DNA of 64,000 nucleotides from NCBI RefSeq assembly GCF_026262505.1, contig NC_067203.1:22859411-22923410 (forward strand), given 5' to 3'. Origin of the DNA: Trichomonas vaginalis G3 (lineage: Eukaryota; Parabasalia; Trichomonadida; Trichomonadidae). Both the position numbers and the translations under genes were made by a program. Under the pieces are notes generated by a model, which was not told the origin of the DNA, searched no databases, and was given only the letters and a program-made list of their open reading frames with translations. This document shows positions 60,868-64,000 of this stretch, piece by piece (position 1 is the first letter of the stretch; each line of letters starts with the position of its first letter).

Positions 60868-61944
60868 TTATTTCATCTTCATTGCTGTAATTTTTAATCT
60901 TTCAATTAGTTCTTTTGGTACGTATTCTAAATATTCTTCTTTTGTATCTAAAATTGTTTTGATAACGAATTCTAATCTTTCGTTTTGCAAACTTTCGTCT
61001 GTAAAGTAAATCTTGATTGAAATCTCGAGTATCTTGTTTACAAAACGATGGATACTTAATGTGTGCATTGAAACTGAGAATTTATTAGAAATTCTGAATA
61101 AAAGTAATTTATTTGTTACTTGAGATGGCTCAAAGTTTTCCAAAACGTATTGCAGAATATCGCTTTTCCAAATACAATTCGTGAGTATTAGATTAGCTAA
61201 CAAATCTGCATTTGTATTTCCAAATTCCGCGAAAAGGCGCTCTAAAATAACCGTTTTGTAATCTGACCTGAGAATCGTATAACCCATTAAATGAATTTTC
61301 TTTGATATTGCCTGTTTGTTTGAAAATATTTCTTGTATTGATTTTTCATTTTCAATTAGTAATTTGTCACATTCTCTCGTAAACATATTGTAAATATTAA
61401 TAACGTTTTCTTCATTGTAACTTGTCTCATCACTAAGATTTGAAATAACGTTTATAAAAATTTCCGCAGCTCTTGATGGAAGCAAAAACTCCCTGTGTGT
61501 ATTTATAAATGATAATAGTATTTCGGATATCACGCAATTTTTTGGTATTTCGTTAATAATTAGATTTATTATTTTGAATTTGTCTGATTCTTCTTTTATT
61601 TGTGAATTAAACGATTGAATTATTCCATTCTGAATATTAGTGTCAAATTTGTAGAATAAATTAAACGAAAAGTTATTGAGAAATGAGGAATTTATAAATT
61701 CGTCTAGAATTCTTTGATCATTGCATAAAAATCCAATGAATTCGAATTCATTATCGGTTTGAATATAACTTGATGGTAAATTATTAAAAAATTGAAGATA
61801 TGAAAACTGATTGCATATATGAAATAAGACCTCAGCAGTTTGATCTTCTTTAATCTCCCAGATTGCATCCATAAATTGATTAAATTCTTCTTTAGAGAAT
61901 GGTTGGGAAAGAATTTTCACAATAAATGGAAGAATATTATCCAT
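60868..61944 (-). CDS. Helical protein, unknown
   Basis: A 358-aa, Asn/Ile/Phe/Glu-rich protein predicted by eye to be all-helical (FNQFMDAIWEIKEDQTAEVL, LERLFAEFGNTNADLLANLI). It could be an armadillo/HEAT-like solenoid, but no repeat consensus is clear. There is no signal peptide or membrane span and only a few scattered Cys. Its length and general look match the frameshifted gene at 257-1362, which may be a distant paralog. The ATG at 61944 begins a good helix. The 109-bp minisatellite ends 78 bases past its stop. Confidence 0.6.
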   Translation of the reverse strand: MDNILPFIVKILSQPFSKEEFNQFMDAIWEIKEDQTAEVLFHICNQFSYLQFFNNLPSSYIQTDNEFEFIGFLCNDQRILDEFINSSFLNNFSFNLFYKFDTNIQNGIIQSFNSQIKEESDKFKIINLIINEIPKNCVISEILLSFINTHREFLLPSRAAEIFINVISNLSDETSYNEENVINIYNMFTRECDKLLIENEKSIQEIFSNKQAISKKIHLMGYTILRSDYKTVILERLFAEFGNTNADLLANLILTNCIWKSDILQYVLENFEPSQVTNKLLLFRISNKFSVSMHTLSIHRFVNKILEISIKIYFTDESLQNERLEFVIKTILDTKEEYLEYVPKELIERLKITAMKMK

Positions 61945-62444
61945 TTTAAAAAAGTGACAGAATTGCTAAATTTAGATTTTCTCATATATCAGTTTAATTT
62001 CTAAAATAATATCGTAAATGCCTAAAATTTTATTCCACACCTTCAAAATATATGAATTGTTTCCTTAAATTATGAGATTTGCATCCTTCTTAGAAAATTT
62101 CAATTTTGACATTGTGAATAATCACCAAAATTTTTAAAAAATTTCAAAAATGAGCTTAATATCATTAATTTTTCAAGACAAATTCGGTTTTCTCTAATTT
62201 TTTTGGAGTTTTTCGAAAACAATTTTCATTTTTCTCGTCAAATAAAGGACATAGAACAAAATTAAATAATGAAACAAAGATCATATATTATGTTCTTTTA
62301 TTATCAACTAAGGAATTGAAGTATAACATCCAATTATAATTAAATTTCAGAAAAAGTAAAGAAATCTGAAAAAAATAGTAATGAAAAAACTCCTCTTAAT
62401 AGTGCAGATCACTATTATATAACTTATAAAATTTTGACAATCAT
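61945..62444. other. Divergent AT-rich spacer
   Basis: Separates the minus-strand helical gene and the plus-strand 146-aa gene. The initiator TCATA at 62441 is the only site seen. Confidence 0.4.
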
Positions 62445-62446
62445 AT
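62441..62446 (+). promoter_or_regulatory. Initiator TCATAT overlapping the start codon
   Basis: TCATAT at 62441-62446 fits the Inr (TCA+1 T A), with A+1 at 62443, only two bases before the ATG at 62445. That would give an almost leaderless mRNA. Confidence 0.45.
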
Positions 62447-62885
62447 GCCTCCTCGTACTTTTCATTTTTCTCAGCCTCAGATCGATGAATTGAATGGAGC
62501 AGCTATCATATATCAAAAAGATGCTACGAATAAGCATGAATTTCTGAATCAATTTTTAAATTTACACTTTCCAAATTATTCAAAAAATTTAAGAAAGCAC
62601 GTATGGAATTATTTAAAGCGTGCTTGCACAATTCAACTCAGAGATTGCGATAAAAACGTTTACACACAATATTATATTAGTCCTCCCTATAAATTTCACA
62701 AAATTGATTCATCCGGCACCGAACATTCATATTCAATCGTTTACAAATGCGAAGGAAGCTGCAATTACAAAATAAAAGTGACACTGTACCCAAATCAAAT
62801 TCCAAAAATCGAACCTCTCAGTGATGATATCAATGGTAATGTTCAAAGGGCATTACGAGTTGTGAAGCTAACAAATGCCCCTTGA
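62445..62885 (+). CDS. Small basic protein, unknown
   Basis: A 146-aa protein. The N-terminal 70 residues are helical (QPQIDELNGAAIIYQKDA, NLRKHVWNYLKRACT) and could be a helix-turn-helix-like DNA-binding fold. The second half is beta-rich (HSYSIVYKCEGSCNYKIKVT) with a C-x3-C pair. There is no membrane span or signal peptide. A relation to initiator-binding domain proteins of trichomonads crossed my mind from the overall design, but I cannot support it with motifs. Codon use is like that of other AT-rich genes here. Confidence 0.6.
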   Translation: MPPRTFHFSQPQIDELNGAAIIYQKDATNKHEFLNQFLNLHFPNYSKNLRKHVWNYLKRACTIQLRDCDKNVYTQYYISPPYKFHKIDSSGTEHSYSIVYKCEGSCNYKIKVTLYPNQIPKIEPLSDDINGNVQRALRVVKLTNAP

Positions 62886-64000
62886 TTTTTTAGAATTTAA
62901 AGTTAACATTGTCCGTACCATTGAATATGTGATTATCAAATTTTTCTATAAATCATATTCAAAAGGCCAAATTTCAACAATATGTAATGATTTGGTGAAT
63001 TCAATTCTGCTTGTTGAGGCCATACAAAAATAAATTGTGTCAAAGAATGCCAAATTCCGACTTTGCAAAATTTTGAATTTTATTCTAACAAAATGATTCT
63101 ATTCAATTCACGATTTTGAAAATTCTTTTAAAATCGTGATATACATTGAATATGCTCTTGAGTATATGGCTTAAATCCGGTCAGAAAAAAAGTGTCTGTA
63201 CCTTTACATAATCAGGAAGTGAAAGATCTTAAGGGTCAACTCCGGCCAATTTGCCACCTGAGCATACATGTACCTTAAAAAGAAATCCCAAAAAACATGC
63301 CATTGTTCTATGGTATCATTACTATATAATTGATTCATTTCTATAATGTCTAGATAATAAATAAATTGAATTTTTGTATGTGAAAAATAACTTTTTTGTA
63401 AAAAATTTGCTCCAAAGAAAGAATCATAAGTATTCAGCTCAAAATGAAACTTGAATGAGATAGATACACAAGAACATATGGTTTTTATAAATTTGTGTAT
63501 ATATGAAATCTAAAGGACCTCAAAAATGTTATAATCCATTTATAAAAATAATATTTAAGATTTATCTCATCTAATACATCTATTGGTTATAATTTGAACA
63601 CTGAATTTATACTTAAAATTGATGGTGAACTAATATATTTAAAAGTTATCAAAATTTGATATCTTATATTTTCTAGGTTATTTGATTTATTATAGATATC
63701 CCTATCGGAAAATCTCTACCAAAAAAAAAAATTAAATCTATGAAATATTTTTGAAACCATGCTTTCTCTATGAAAATCATGGAAATGAATTACATACAAA
63801 TAATTGTATCTCAATTTCTTGAGAATCGAAAATTTTATCAATTTTGAATAATTTTTCTTTTGTCTATATATGGAATCGGGATGAATGTTTTCAATTTTAT
63901 CGAGATTGAGTGCATTTAAAAATATAGAAATAATGATTTTTTTTAATTTTCATTTCTCATAATTTCCATCCAGATTCCAATTGAGAATATTTATCAAGAT
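62886..64000. other. AT-rich terminal stretch
   Basis: No credible gene. A perfect 10-bp stem (TCACGATTTT with AAAATCGTGA, loop of about 12 bases) lies at about 63108-63140. A diverged copy of the AATCGGGATGAA repeat is at 63873-63906. Confidence 0.45.

Noticed and set aside
1-64000. CRISPR arrays, bacterial operons or riboswitches
   Set aside because: None seen; the only regular arrays are the 109-bp minisatellite and coding repeats.

Overview
The window looks like nuclear DNA of a parabasalid protist, most likely Trichomonas vaginalis or a close relative. The evidence is: very AT-rich spacers with clearly more GC in the genes; long genes with no visible introns on both strands; several genes with a TCA(C/T)(T/A)-type initiator 2-12 bases before the ATG; and protein families typical of trichomonads. 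Those families are an N-terminally DUF3447-like ankyrin protein, a papain-family protease of the trichomonad type, many-membrane-span class III cyclases, Gly-rich proteins of the ALK glycine-rich type, and a beta-helix surface protein. No bacterial operons, CRISPR arrays or virus-like elements were seen.

Layout. 0-5.4 kb: a helical gene broken by a frameshift, an ankyrin relic, a DNAAF11/LRRC6-like axonemal dynein assembly factor and a cathepsin L-like cysteine protease. 6-10.3 kb: three tandem Gly-rich paralogs plus the scar of a lost copy, then tRNA-Arg(ACG). 10.5-17.7 kb: five minus-strand genes (EF-hand repeat protein, VPS11 C-terminal half, Dbf4-like protein, small coiled coil), with two strong stem-loops in one spacer. 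18.4-21.8 kb: a 3.4-kb DNA element bounded by perfect 19-bp inverted repeats and an 8-bp target duplication. 21.9-26.7 kb: beta-helix surface protein, KANSL2-type zinc finger protein, PP2A-type phosphatase and a Ser-rich coiled coil. 28.8-33.5 kb: an adenylate cyclase-like gene broken by one in-frame stop and one frameshift. 34.1-35.9 kb: a nearly perfect inverted duplication with two tRNA-Asn copies, one of them lacking one base. 35.8-44.6 kb: a Lys/Pro/Glu-rich protein, ribosomal protein eL31, a RIC1-like protein and an ankyrin gene with near-identical 99-bp repeats. 47-50.2 kb: dynamin-related GTPase and tubby-like protein. 50.4-58.6 kb: a 2722-residue charged helical protein. 58.6-64 kb: AT-rich DNA with a 109-bp minisatellite and two unassigned genes.

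The genes share no pathway. Several fit the biology of a flagellated, endocytic parasite: DNAAF11 and possibly tubby for flagella; VPS11, RIC1-like and dynamin for membrane traffic; the protease, Gly-rich and beta-helix proteins for the surface or secretion. The most striking structural features are the inverted duplication with tRNA-Asn, the 3.4-kb element with its hairpin-flanked ORF, the paired stem-loops at 15.5 kb, the 109-bp minisatellite and the internal duplications of the giant protein. All comparisons were made by eye.
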